Positions 8,439 through 16,571 of a DNA stretch of 64,000 nt are shown here, one piece after another. The stretch's first letter is position 1. Every line of letters starts with the position of its first letter. Source of the DNA: [Clostridium] hylemonae DSM 15053 (lineage in GTDB: Bacteria; Bacillota; Clostridia; Lachnospirales; Lachnospiraceae); the NCBI RefSeq assembly GCF_008281175.1, contig NZ_CP036524.1, forward strand, positions 2,976,001 to 3,040,000, written 5' to 3'. The position numbers and the translations under genes are program-made. Below the pieces are notes generated by a model. It searched no databases, was not told where the DNA came from, and saw only the letters and a list, made by a program, of their open reading frames with translations.

Positions 8439-8468
8439 ATTATATTCTTCCTGCCGTATATAAGTCAA
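8439..8468 (-). promoter_or_regulatory. Promoter of the glycyl radical enzyme operon
   Basis: On the minus strand TTGACT (8463-8468) is followed, after 18 bases, by a perfect TATAAT (8439-8444). The leader to the start codon at 8392 is about 40 bases. No operator dyad is obvious in it. Confidence 0.7.
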
Positions 8469-8470
8469 TG

Positions 8471-8508
8471 AAAAGGCGGAGCCGTGAATGATCACTCCGG
8501 CTCCGCCT
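8471..8508 (-). terminator. Rho-independent terminator after the HAD gene
   Basis: Arms 8498-8508 and 8474-8484 (AGGCGGAGCCG and its complement) form an 11-bp GC-rich stem, followed on the minus strand by TTTT. It separates the HAD gene from the glycyl radical enzyme promoter that lies immediately after it. Confidence 0.8.
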
Positions 8509-8527
8509 GCTGCCTCAAAGACTTGTT

Positions 8528-9220
8528 TTATTTATTGTACTGCCCACGATCAGCAGGCCATGCATTTATGAGAGGAATTATATCCGTCAGAGACTTTACC
8601 GTCAAGACTCCTTCCAGGCTGCTTTTTCCCCCGCGGTCTACGAGAACAGGCTGTATATTGGCCGCTTTCGCTCCCTCCACGTCGGAAGAAACAGAATCTC
8701 CGATATGGATCACTTCATCCGCGCTGCACCCGCTGACCTCCAGCGCTTTTTCAAACACTGCCCTGTGAGGCTTATATGCCCTCACCATATCACTGCTTAT
8801 GATGCCGGCCGGATGCAGGTCTTTATCCCTCATACTTTCCTCGATATATTTGCCCGCGTTATTACTTATAATATAGATAGGAAGAGGACACTCTTTAAAA
8901 AATGCCGCCGTGTCTTCATATGCCGGGGCATACATCCAGAAGCGCTGGAACGCTGCGTGCAGCTCTTTTGGATTCTCTTTCAGGTGGATCTCTTTTTCGC
9001 ATATTTTCAAAAGTTCCTCCACGATATCATCCTCTGACATATAGCTGTTTCCAAAACTCTTTTCCTCATATTCGTTCAGCAGTCTCCACCAGTAGGCCAC
9101 CATGGCCTGCGGGCTTTCTATATCACTGTTTTCGTAGGTTCTCCTGATCACCTCCCGGATATCCGGCCCCTCCTCTTTGATAATGGTGCCTGTGTAATCA
9201 ACAAATACTGCCTTTAACAT
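8528..9220 (-). CDS. HAD-superfamily hydrolase
   Basis: A 230-residue haloacid dehalogenase-fold protein. Motif I is DYTGTI near residue 8; the nucleophile Asp is present but the residue two positions later, usually the general acid Asp of phosphatases, is Thr. Motif II is ISNN (about 116-119), motif III is the Lys in AYKPHRAVFEKAL, and motif IV is HIGDSVSSDVEGA with its acidic pair. A helical cap (about 20-95) lies between motifs I and II, as in class C1 caps. The ATG at 9220 follows GGAAGGAG by six bases. Phosphatase action on a small metabolite is the simplest guess, but the Thr makes the reaction uncertain. Confidence 0.8.
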   Translation of the reverse strand: MLKAVFVDYTGTIIKEEGPDIREVIRRTYENSDIESPQAMVAYWWRLLNEYEEKSFGNSYMSEDDIVEELLKICEKEIHLKENPKELHAAFQRFWMYAPAYEDTAAFFKECPLPIYIISNNAGKYIEESMRDKDLHPAGIISSDMVRAYKPHRAVFEKALEVSGCSADEVIHIGDSVSSDVEGAKAANIQPVLVDRGGKSSLEGVLTVKSLTDIIPLINAWPADRGQYNK

Positions 9221-9268
9221 GTTCGCTCCTTCCAACTCTTATCACCGCACAAATGACAGTGTTCATTA

Positions 9269-9781
9269 TTAAATCATCCTCTCAAATGCGATCCGGTCAT
9301 CTCCGGCCTCGCATCCTTCCGCCAGCACGATACTGCCGCACTTTACAAACCCAGCCTTCTCAAGCGCACGCTGCATCGGAATATTGCCCGGATGTGTGTC
9401 GATCCGCACCGACGAAAGCCCGGCCTCCCGGGCAAGCCTGAATCCATGCGCAAACATCTTCCCCGCCACTCCTTTTCCTTTGCACTCGTCGGAAACGCAT
9501 ACCCTGTGCATGGATGCATACGGCCCGTCCGTCAGCCAGCTGCCGTCGATGACCGCATAAGACGGGTCGGGATCTTTCTGAAACGCAAAGATGCCGAGGA
9601 TCTCTTCACCCTCCACTGCCAGAAAAGTACATCCGATTCTTATATCATCAAGCCACACGTCCCTGGACGGATATCCTTTCTGCCACTGGTCAAGGCCCAG
9701 ATCCTTAAGCTGTCTCTTCGCCATACCGGTTATCTCACACATTCTGTCTACATGTTCATAACGTGCTGTAATAAATTCCAT
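9269..9781 (-). CDS. GNAT-family N-acetyltransferase
   Basis: A 170-residue acetyl-CoA-dependent acyltransferase. The acetyl-CoA binding region is CVSDECKGKGVAGKMFAHGF (motif A pattern Q/RxxGxG/A), followed by DTHPGNIPMQRALEKAGF (motif B). The start at 9781 follows AGAGGTGA; a GTG nine bases earlier is also open. It lies between the two-component genes and the HAD gene, with 48 bases to the latter's start, so the two may be co-transcribed. The substrate cannot be told from the sequence. Confidence 0.82.
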   Translation of the reverse strand: MEFITARYEHVDRMCEITGMAKRQLKDLGLDQWQKGYPSRDVWLDDIRIGCTFLAVEGEEILGIFAFQKDPDPSYAVIDGSWLTDGPYASMHRVCVSDECKGKGVAGKMFAHGFRLAREAGLSSVRIDTHPGNIPMQRALEKAGFVKCGSIVLAEGCEAGDDRIAFERMI

Positions 9782-9855
9782 ACCATTCACCTCTTGTCTT
9801 TCATATCAATATATCTAAGCTTACGATGCGCCTGTCAGCTCACTCTCCGCCCTGC

Positions 9856-10575
9856 CTACCAGCCGAGCAGCTGGCGCAGCACCTTCGTCTTCTCACGCCC
9901 GACCGACAGGATATCCTCCTCAAACCCCTGCATCTTAAGTCCAAGACTGTTGTTCCCCCACGGAAATACTTCTCTTACTTTGTCCAGGTTGATGAGATAG
10001 CTCTTATGACACCGGAAAAAGCGCTCCCCCTCGAGCCGCTTCTCAAACTCTCCGATGCTTTTTCCGTCAAAGTAATCACTTTCTCCGGCATGGATGATAC
10101 AGCCTCTGTTGTGCGTCTCAATGTATACGATATTGCCGATGTCCTCAAATATCGTCTTGCCGTCATTACTTATGGCAATCTTCCTAAGATTCACTTTTTC
10201 CGTTTCCCGGGGCGCAGACGGCCGGACTCTTTCCAGCACTTTTTTAAGCCGCCCTCTGTCAAAGGGCTTCAAAATATAGTCGTCCACACCAAGCTCAAAT
10301 GCCTTTACCGCATATTCCGAATACGCAGTGACAAAGATGATCTTTGCGTCCTGCTGCATATTTTTCAGCGCGTTCACGAGGACCGTACCATTTATATCTC
10401 CCAGATTGATATCGAGAAAGAACAGATCAAACCGGCCCGAACCGGCAAGCTCCAGCGCCGCCGCGCCGCAGTCGCCTTCCTCTATCACCGCTTCCGGCAC
10501 GAGTTCCCCGAGCTGGTGCCGAAGTTCACTTCTCGCCGGCCTTTCGTCATCAATAACCGCAATCCTTATCGCCAT
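9856..10575 (-). CDS. LytTR-type response regulator
   Basis: A 239-residue response regulator. Residues about 4-118 form a receiver with the acidic DDE near the N-terminus, the phospho-acceptor Asp in FFLDINLGD, the Thr/Ser switch in VTAYSEYAVKAFE and the conserved Lys of DDYILKPFD. Residues about 140-239 form a LytTR DNA-binding domain (CHKSYLINLDKV). The start at 10575 lies two bases after the stop of the kinase gene and has AAAGGAAG upstream. LytTR regulators bind pairs of direct repeats and often control transporters. The SDF symporter gene just upstream on the same strand is the obvious candidate target. Confidence 0.92.
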   Translation of the reverse strand: MAIRIAVIDDERPARSELRHQLGELVPEAVIEEGDCGAAALELAGSGRFDLFFLDINLGDINGTVLVNALKNMQQDAKIIFVTAYSEYAVKAFELGVDDYILKPFDRGRLKKVLERVRPSAPRETEKVNLRKIAISNDGKTIFEDIGNIVYIETHNRGCIIHAGESDYFDGKSIGEFEKRLEGERFFRCHKSYLINLDKVREVFPWGNNSLGLKMQGFEEDILSVGREKTKVLRQLLGW

Positions 10576-10577
10576 TC

Positions 10578-12263
10578 TTATCTTCCTTTCTTGAAACAAA
10601 GCTCAACACAGCTTCCGTCTCCTGAACTCGATATTTTGATCCTGCCGTCCTCACCGTATGTACTTTTCATTCTCTTATACACATTACTAAGGCCGATGCT
10701 CCTGCCGACAGTGTCTCCCTTTTCGAGCATATCCGCCACCTCTGCCGGGAACCCCTTTCCCTTGTCGCTGATACGCACTATAAATTCCTCTTCCATCTCT
10801 TTTACACTTATATTTACGATCCGCTTCCCTTCCCGGTTGATACCGTACTTCACGGCATTTTCCACTACCGGCTGCAGAATGAGGGTAGGGATCAATATGT
10901 CCATCTTCCTGGGCACATCATACGTCACGATCAGCTTGTCCTCAAATCTTCCTTTTTCCAGCTCGAGGTAATCCTTCACATGGCTGATCTCCTCTCCCAT
11001 CGGCACCATGCCGGCGCTGCCGTCCAGATTATACCGGAAGTAATTGGCGAGGATCACGAGCAGCTCCCTGGCCCGCTGTGCGTCCTCCCTGCACACGCAC
11101 GATATCGTATTGAGCGCATTGAAAAGAAAATGAGGATTTACCTGAAACTGCAGCGCCTTGAGCTCTGCCTGCTGCCGCATGATCTCCTGGTGTTCCAGCT
11201 CAGCCATGGCGATCTGGAAAGACCCGAGTGTTACTAGGTGCTGCAAAAGTTCAAGCTCACTTTTGCGGAACACCCACCGCTTTTTCATCCATACGATAAG
11301 ACAGCCGACGGATTTGCCCTTAATGACAAACGGTGCCGCGATCATGGAATATTCTTTCATCCACTCATACCAGGAGCTGCTTCTCGGCACGTTGTACATT
11401 GTGGACAGGCTGCCAGTCTGCATTGCGTTTTTACCGACCCTTGGAATACTCGTCAGATCCCCGGGCTGAAACTCCTCCCCTTCCTGCTGCCACTCCAGAA
11501 TGGCGGTCCTGTCTGTGATCATGACCCCCATCCAGTCTGTCTCACTCAATATCACGGAGGCCAGCTCATGCATGTTTTCTCCTTTGCTTATCCCGTGGCG
11601 CAAAAGGGGCAGGCACTTCTGCGTAAGCTCCGAAGCCTGCTGCAGCTGCCGGCTGCTCTCAATATCCTGCTGGATAAAGACGTTGTTAAAGCTGGATATA
11701 AATATCAGTATTCCAATGGAGTTCAGCACGATCATGGGAACCGCTATCTCCAGCACCGTATTGAGCGCATCGGCAAAAGGACTCGCAAGCCTTAGAAGGG
11801 CTATCATGTCACAGAATTCCGCAAAACAGGCGAGCAGAAACAGATCCCTGTATTTCCATTTCCCCCTCTGAAAATACGGATAAAATCCGCCTCCGAGGAG
11901 ACCGAACAATACAGTGGAAAATGCCGACGCCATGGCAAACATCTGAGGTTCCGAGAAAAAATAAACATACACAGCCCCGATAAAAGATGCATACAGGCCT
12001 ACGATGGGACCTCCGAGTATGCCTGAAGTCATGGCGCCGATCACCCGGGTATTCAGACTGTATGAACCGATATCAATGCCTGTATATGTCGAGAGTACGA
12101 TAATGCCTCCGAACACAAGGGCCAGAAGCACCTGACTCTTAAAACTGCGGCGCTCCTGCTGAATAATATTCTGGATGATCTTCAGCTTGGACAGCAGATT
12201 CGCGACAAGTACCAGAAGCCCTATATTCAGTATGAGCTGAAAGATCAGATTGTCTGTCTGCAT
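10578..12263 (-). CDS. LytS-type sensor histidine kinase
   Basis: A 561-residue membrane kinase. The first 190 residues are a 5-7 helix LytS-type sensor (5TMR-LYT) with the family-typical glycines around GAMTSGILGGPIVGLYASFIG. A GAF-like domain (about 215-355) follows, then the histidine kinase segment with FQVNPHFLFNALNTIS near residue 375 and a HATPase domain (NAVKYGIN, DKGKGFP, GLSNVYKRM). The start at 12263 gives the family-typical N-terminus; an ATG 63 bases earlier would add a very basic stretch encoded by a GCGCC-hairpin region and has no ribosome binding site. It pairs with the LytTR regulator that starts two bases after its stop. Confidence 0.9.
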   Translation of the reverse strand: MQTDNLIFQLILNIGLLVLVANLLSKLKIIQNIIQQERRSFKSQVLLALVFGGIIVLSTYTGIDIGSYSLNTRVIGAMTSGILGGPIVGLYASFIGAVYVYFFSEPQMFAMASAFSTVLFGLLGGGFYPYFQRGKWKYRDLFLLACFAEFCDMIALLRLASPFADALNTVLEIAVPMIVLNSIGILIFISSFNNVFIQQDIESSRQLQQASELTQKCLPLLRHGISKGENMHELASVILSETDWMGVMITDRTAILEWQQEGEEFQPGDLTSIPRVGKNAMQTGSLSTMYNVPRSSSWYEWMKEYSMIAAPFVIKGKSVGCLIVWMKKRWVFRKSELELLQHLVTLGSFQIAMAELEHQEIMRQQAELKALQFQVNPHFLFNALNTISCVCREDAQRARELLVILANYFRYNLDGSAGMVPMGEEISHVKDYLELEKGRFEDKLIVTYDVPRKMDILIPTLILQPVVENAVKYGINREGKRIVNISVKEMEEEFIVRISDKGKGFPAEVADMLEKGDTVGRSIGLSNVYKRMKSTYGEDGRIKISSSGDGSCVELCFKKGR

Positions 12264-12343
12264 ATGCAACGCTCTCTTTCCGGCCTGCCCGGCCCGCTTT
12301 CCGCGCCTTTTTTGGCGCTTCTTCATGTATTTCTATGATAACA

Positions 12344-12382
12344 CAGGCCCCCGGCCTATCGCAAGGATATGCCGGGGGCCTG
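12344..12382 (-). terminator. Strong hairpin between the symporter and kinase genes
   Basis: CAGGCCCCCGGC (12344-12355) and GCCGGGGGCCTG (12371-12382) form a perfect 12-bp GC-rich stem with a 15-base loop. On the minus strand only TGTGTT follows, not a clean T run, so it may be a partial terminator or a processing site that lowers expression of the kinase and regulator relative to the symporter. Confidence 0.55.
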
Positions 12383-12436
12383 CAAAAGCTTTGTATGATT
12401 TTTTCTGCGTCCGTCAAATTTATTTAAAACAAATAT

Positions 12437-13690
12437 TTAATATGTAACTTCCTTTACTCCGTTGTACACGTCTCTGTCAAGTTCGCCCAGTTTGCTCGCA
12501 ACGAGCATGCCGACCATGACGTCCACATCAACGTTCATCAGTGTCCTGAACATGCCTGAGAACCAGTCGATGCCGATCAGTATGGCAATGCTCTCAAGCG
12601 GCAGTCCAAGCGAAGACGCGAGGAACGTGAATACGATCACCGAACCGCCCGGCACAACTATCGTCCCCATGCACATAAGGCAGGAGAGCAATATCGCCAT
12701 ACCCATCTGATAGACCGTCAGATCCACGCCTGTAGACTGTGCCATAAAGAATATGGCGACGACATAACACATGGCGGCTCCGCAGCTGTTCATGGACATT
12801 GTGATCGGGCCTGTGAAATCGGCCACCTTGCGGCTTACTCCAAACTTTGTGACCGCGTCCTCCATCTTTGTCGGAAGACAGATGGCTCCGGATGTGGTCG
12901 TGACAGCCATCATAGACATTTTCGCGAATTTCTTCGGCATTCTGGCCGGATTCACTTTACAGAGGGTGGCGGTGAGCGGACCGTAGATGAGGAACTGTAC
13001 GATATCTCCGATCAAGAGCACACCGAGGAACTTGAGCATCGGGATGATGACTTTAAATCCGGTGGATCCGGCAACGTCTGCGAGCAGGCAGAAGATGCCG
13101 ACAGGCGCGATGTGCATAACAGTCTTGATAATATTTGTTATGATCGCGTTCAGTCCTGTCACCCAGTCTGCCATGTTGCGGTTCCCGCTCTGGCGTGTGT
13201 AGGCCCCCATGGCCACACCGAAAAATAACGCAAAGACAATACACGGTACCATCGCGCTGTCTGCCATAGAACCGATGATATTCGTAGAGACAAAACCTAA
13301 GACCGTATCCTGGAGGGATGTGGATTCTACGGCCGCATTTGCGATATCTTCCGCATTTGCGATCTGTATGCCGACGCCCGGCTGGATCAGCATGGACAAC
13401 GCGATGCCAAGGCTGGCCGAAATTATTGTAAACAGGATGATCCATTTGAATGTATGAAAGCCCATCTTCCCGACATCCTGTCCGTCTCCGCTTCCTACGG
13501 CCGCCGCCACGGCGGACATGACAAGAAGGATGACGGACATCTGGATCAGACGTATGAATATATCGCCGATAAATTTAATATTTGACGCCCACGGACCGAC
13601 AACTGCACCAAATATGATACCGCCGATCGTTGCGATCAATATCTGTGTCGTGAGGGATATTGATATTTTCTTTTTCTTTTCCACTTTCAT
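12437..13690 (-). CDS. SDF-family dicarboxylate/amino acid:cation symporter
   Basis: A 417-residue transporter of the sodium:dicarboxylate (GltP/DctA/SstT) family with about eight membrane segments and two re-entrant hairpins. The serine-rich hairpin appears as MMAVTTTSGAICLPTKMEDA and the second as GGSVIVFTFLASSLGLP; the substrate-binding helix region is IGIDWFSGMFRTLMNVDVDV, where the Asp/Arg/Asn pattern fits a carboxylate or amino-acid ligand. It probably imports an organic acid or amino acid with sodium or protons. It is followed by a LytST-like pair on the same strand, which may sense the same compound. The promoter upstream is described separately. Confidence 0.88.
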   Translation of the reverse strand: MKVEKKKKISISLTTQILIATIGGIIFGAVVGPWASNIKFIGDIFIRLIQMSVILLVMSAVAAAVGSGDGQDVGKMGFHTFKWIILFTIISASLGIALSMLIQPGVGIQIANAEDIANAAVESTSLQDTVLGFVSTNIIGSMADSAMVPCIVFALFFGVAMGAYTRQSGNRNMADWVTGLNAIITNIIKTVMHIAPVGIFCLLADVAGSTGFKVIIPMLKFLGVLLIGDIVQFLIYGPLTATLCKVNPARMPKKFAKMSMMAVTTTSGAICLPTKMEDAVTKFGVSRKVADFTGPITMSMNSCGAAMCYVVAIFFMAQSTGVDLTVYQMGMAILLSCLMCMGTIVVPGGSVIVFTFLASSLGLPLESIAILIGIDWFSGMFRTLMNVDVDVMVGMLVASKLGELDRDVYNGVKEVTY

Positions 13691-13752
13691 TCCTCTTTTC
13701 TCATTTTCTCATACTCTCGTCTCCCGGCCGGGCAGCTGTTTCTTATACATAT

Positions 13753-13780
13753 ATAATATAAGAATTCCGCGATCTATCAA
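13753..13780 (-). promoter_or_regulatory. Promoter of the SDF symporter
   Basis: On the minus strand TTGATA (13775-13780) is followed after 16 bases by TATTAT (13753-13758), 62 bases before the start codon at 13690. I searched the region for LytTR direct repeats by eye and could not assign them with confidence. Confidence 0.5.
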
Positions 13781-13871
13781 TAGCTTTCGTTTGAAATGTC
13801 GGTTTTTCTGTCTTAAATGATATTTTCTATGTTTTAAAGGAAAGCATACTCGCTTCCATTTTTTTGCACGG

Positions 13872-13899
13872 CAAAAACCGGCTGGAATATACCAGCCGG
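13872..13899 (-). terminator. Terminator of the catabolic operon
   Basis: CCGGCTGG (13878-13885) and CCAGCCGG (13892-13899) form an 8-bp stem with a 6-base loop. On the minus strand the stem is followed by TTTTTGC, so it is a Rho-independent terminator after dhaL, the last gene of the nine-gene operon. Confidence 0.85.
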
Positions 13900-13928
13900 C
13901 CCATATGCCCGATTTGAACGCACCGTTA

Positions 13929-14558
13929 CTATGAAGCGGTCATGCTGTCCGCAAAAGCTCTTACCATGAGCATTGCAACTGCCGCCCCTGCGTCTTCCGT
14001 CTGTCCGGATCTTTCTCTGTGCGCGGCCGCCCTTCCGTGAACTGCCGTGAGCGCGGCTGTAGCATGGAAGCCTTTCTCAGCTGCCGCGGACGCCTTCCGG
14101 GCGGCTTCCTCAAGCGGCGCGCCCTGATCCAGCTGCGATTCCAAAACCTCGCAGGCAGGATGGAACGCATCCAGAAATGTCTTATCTCCGACCTTTGCAT
14201 GTCCTCTTTTGCAGACGCCTGTCTCGTATGCTTTGAAAAATATGATCCACGCCGCGTCTTTCATTTCTTCTGTGTCCCGCAGCTCTTTACCTGCTTCTAT
14301 GAGACCTGACGCCATCAGAGTCCCCATCGTAGACGGCACTTTCTCAGCCATGACTTTTCCCGCAGTATAACACATTCTGCCGGCATCAGTCTCTTCCAAA
14401 TCTTTTACAGCCTCATAGGCCGCCCTGAAACCATCGCTCATCGTCAGTCCCAGATCGCCGTCCCCGACAATGCTGTCCAGCCCGATCAGATATTCCCTGT
14501 TGTCTTCCATTGTATTCTTAAGCTGCCTTAAAAAATTTACCAATTCATTTTTATTCAT
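13929..14558 (-). CDS. dhaL: Dihydroxyacetone kinase L subunit (DhaL)
   Basis: A 209-residue nucleotide-binding subunit of PEP-dependent dihydroxyacetone-type kinases. The metal/ADP site GDGDLG lies at residues 32-37, followed by the STMGTLMASGL segment and the C-terminal GAAVAMLMVRAF helix. DhaL carries bound ADP that is re-phosphorylated by DhaM; no dhaM gene is in the window. It follows dhaK by 12 bases and ends the operon just before a terminator. The kinase should phosphorylate a short ketose or similar product made by the upstream aldolase and dehydrogenase. Confidence 0.92.
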   Translation of the reverse strand: MNKNELVNFLRQLKNTMEDNREYLIGLDSIVGDGDLGLTMSDGFRAAYEAVKDLEETDAGRMCYTAGKVMAEKVPSTMGTLMASGLIEAGKELRDTEEMKDAAWIIFFKAYETGVCKRGHAKVGDKTFLDAFHPACEVLESQLDQGAPLEEAARKASAAAEKGFHATAALTAVHGRAAAHRERSGQTEDAGAAVAMLMVRAFADSMTAS

Positions 14559-14570
14559 AATCCAGATCCT

Positions 14571-15581
14571 CTATTTCTGTATAAAAAACGGAGTGTCAGC
14601 CGGCGCGTCAATGTATTTCTTCAATTCTTCGTCCACTTTCAGCAGGCTGACAGAAACTCCCGCCATCTCCAGAGATGTCGCATATTCCCCCACATAATAA
14701 CGGTGTACCTTAAGCCCTTTCTCTTTCAGCAGCGCGTCTGCTCTGCGGACAACGATATACTGTTCGTCCAGAGGTGTCGCGCCGAGACCGTTGACCAGTA
14801 CCGCGACCTCATCTCCCTCTACATAGGGGAGGTCCTCTATTATTTTCCCGAGCATCTCTTCCGTGATCTTATCCGCTGTCTCCAGCCTGCCTCTTCTTAT
14901 TCCGGTCTCCCCGTGAATCCCCATTCCGATCTCCATCTCATCATCTGCTATGTGAAAACCAGGTCTTCCGACTCTCGGCACTGTGCACGGTGTGAGCGCG
15001 ACTCCCATCGTCCTTACATTGTCTGCCGCCTTCTGTGCTATCCGCTTTACTTCATCGAGCGGAAGCATAGCCTCAGCCGCCGCCCCGGCACATTTATACA
15101 CAAAGAAAATGCCGGCAACACCGCGTCTCGTGCTTTTTTCTCCCGGCTTTGAAGGCGCGGCTGACGCCACATCCTCTCCCGCGATCACGCTCTCCACTCT
15201 TATATCATGCTCGAAGTCAGCCATCTCAGCCGCCATATCAAAGTTGAATATATCCCCATTATAGTTGCCGTAGATATAAAGCACACCCGCGCCTGTATCG
15301 ACAGCTCTTGTGACGGCGAGCATCTGGTTCGCGCCCGGCGACTGGAACACATCGCCTACCGAACATCCGTCTGCCATCCCTTCCCCCACATACCCGAGAA
15401 AAAGCGGCAGGTGGCCGGAACCTCCTCCGGTAGCGATCCCCACCTTGCCTTGTTTTCTCTTCCGTTTCACAAGGCAGTGCATATCATCTTCCACGTAGGC
15501 AAGCTTGTCAGAATGGGCGGTATAGATTCCTTCCAGCATTTCTTTTATGTAATCTTCCGGCTGATTGATTATTTTTTTCAT
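14571..15581 (-). CDS. dhaK: Dihydroxyacetone kinase-like K subunit (DhaK)
   Basis: A 336-residue substrate-binding subunit. The covalent-binding histidine is conserved in GMGIHGE (His223), and the glycine-rich loop TGGGSGH lies at 51-57. Two positions differ from the textbook enzyme: the residue after GGSGH is Leu instead of Glu, and the usual KNYTGD segment reads GNYNGD (105-110), losing the Lys. These changes near the substrate suggest a ketose other than dihydroxyacetone, for example a ketotetrose; that is inference. It lies between the 2-hydroxyacid dehydrogenase and dhaL with 12-base gaps, so expression is clearly joint. Confidence 0.9.
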   Translation of the reverse strand: MKKIINQPEDYIKEMLEGIYTAHSDKLAYVEDDMHCLVKRKRKQGKVGIATGGGSGHLPLFLGYVGEGMADGCSVGDVFQSPGANQMLAVTRAVDTGAGVLYIYGNYNGDIFNFDMAAEMADFEHDIRVESVIAGEDVASAAPSKPGEKSTRRGVAGIFFVYKCAGAAAEAMLPLDEVKRIAQKAADNVRTMGVALTPCTVPRVGRPGFHIADDEMEIGMGIHGETGIRRGRLETADKITEEMLGKIIEDLPYVEGDEVAVLVNGLGATPLDEQYIVVRRADALLKEKGLKVHRYYVGEYATSLEMAGVSVSLLKVDEELKKYIDAPADTPFFIQK

Positions 15582-15593
15582 CTCTGCTTCTCC

Positions 15594-16553
15594 TTATCGG
15601 TTTGTACAAAACTGCGGTTCTCTGCCTTCCAGTACATCGATCACTCCCTGTGCGGTGCACATGCTCACATTTGTGTAGGCTTCGTACGTCTCCGCCCCGG
15701 TGTGAGGCGTGCATATGACATTTCCGCACTTCAGTATCTCTGCGTCCTTCATGAGCGGCTCCGCCTCGAAGGCGTCCAGAGCCGCCCCTGCGATCCTGCC
15801 GTCTTTTAAGGCGCGGCAGAGCGCACCGGTATCTATAATGGAACCTCTGGCACAGTTGATGAGATACGCCCCTTTTTTCATCATACGAAACGCAGCGTCA
15901 TCGAACAGATGGTGTGTCTCCCCGGTGGCCGGAATATGAATGCTTACCAGATCTGACTTTGTCATTACTTCTTTCTGAGACACCATTGTTACATTGCACC
16001 TGGAGGCCAGCTCGGCATCCGGATACAGATCACTGGCGATCACTTCCGCACCGAAGTTCATCAGCTTTTCCGCCACCAGACGGGCGATCGCTCCAAACCC
16101 GAGCAGCCCTATTGTTTTCCCCTTTATCTCGTATCCGACACGGCGCACCCACTCACCGTTTTCCATTTTCTTATGCAGCGGTATGAGCCCGCGCAGGACT
16201 CCGATCATCAGTCCTACCGTCAGTTCTGCTACCGCGTTGGAATTCTGGCCCGGCGCATTGATCACTTTGATTCCGTATTCCCTGGCCTTTATTTTGTCTA
16301 TATTATCTGTCCCGACGCCAAACTTCGCTATCACCTTTAACTTGGGGGCGATCTTATATATTTCCTCGGTCCAGTCGTCCAGTCCGATGATCGCCCCGTC
16401 CACATCGCCTATCACTTGTGCGATCTGTTCATATGTATAATAGGGCATATCACTTTTGTTGATGATCAGTTCGTGCCCGCTTTCTTCCAGCAGCTGCTTT
16501 GCCCCTTTGCACAATTCTTCATAATGTGACGCCGTAATCAATATTTTACCCAT
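15594..16553 (-). CDS. D-isomer-specific 2-hydroxyacid dehydrogenase (SerA-like)
   Basis: A 319-residue NAD-dependent dehydrogenase of the D-2-hydroxyacid family. The nucleotide-binding loop is GLLGFGAIA (149-157), where the third Gly of GXGXXG is Ala. Catalytic Arg236 (NCARGS), a Glu in AFEAEP (about 263-265) and His284 (TPHTG) are all present. The length is that of a single-domain-pair enzyme without an ACT domain, so it is more probably a sugar-acid or hydroxypyruvate-type dehydrogenase than the serine-pathway SerA. It should convert between a 2-keto acid and a 2-hydroxy acid in the catabolic pathway of this operon. Confidence 0.88.
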   Translation of the reverse strand: MGKILITASHYEELCKGAKQLLEESGHELIINKSDMPYYTYEQIAQVIGDVDGAIIGLDDWTEEIYKIAPKLKVIAKFGVGTDNIDKIKAREYGIKVINAPGQNSNAVAELTVGLMIGVLRGLIPLHKKMENGEWVRRVGYEIKGKTIGLLGFGAIARLVAEKLMNFGAEVIASDLYPDAELASRCNVTMVSQKEVMTKSDLVSIHIPATGETHHLFDDAAFRMMKKGAYLINCARGSIIDTGALCRALKDGRIAGAALDAFEAEPLMKDAEILKCGNVICTPHTGAETYEAYTNVSMCTAQGVIDVLEGREPQFCTNR

Positions 16554-16571
16554 CCCTGCTCTTCCTTTCTC

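Noticed and set aside
7085-8491. A 468-codon open frame on the plus strand
   Set aside because: It is fully antisense to the glycyl radical enzyme, whose radical and cysteine motifs, ribosome binding site and promoter are clear; the plus-strand product has no recognisable domain.
9826-10971. A 381-codon open frame on the plus strand
   Set aside because: Antisense to the LytTR regulator and the end of the kinase, both of which have all expected motifs.
12300-12326. An upstream start for the LytS-type kinase (ATG at 12326)
   Set aside because: The added residues are encoded by a GCGCC-AAAAAA-GGCGC hairpin, lack a ribosome binding site and are not part of the family's N-terminus.
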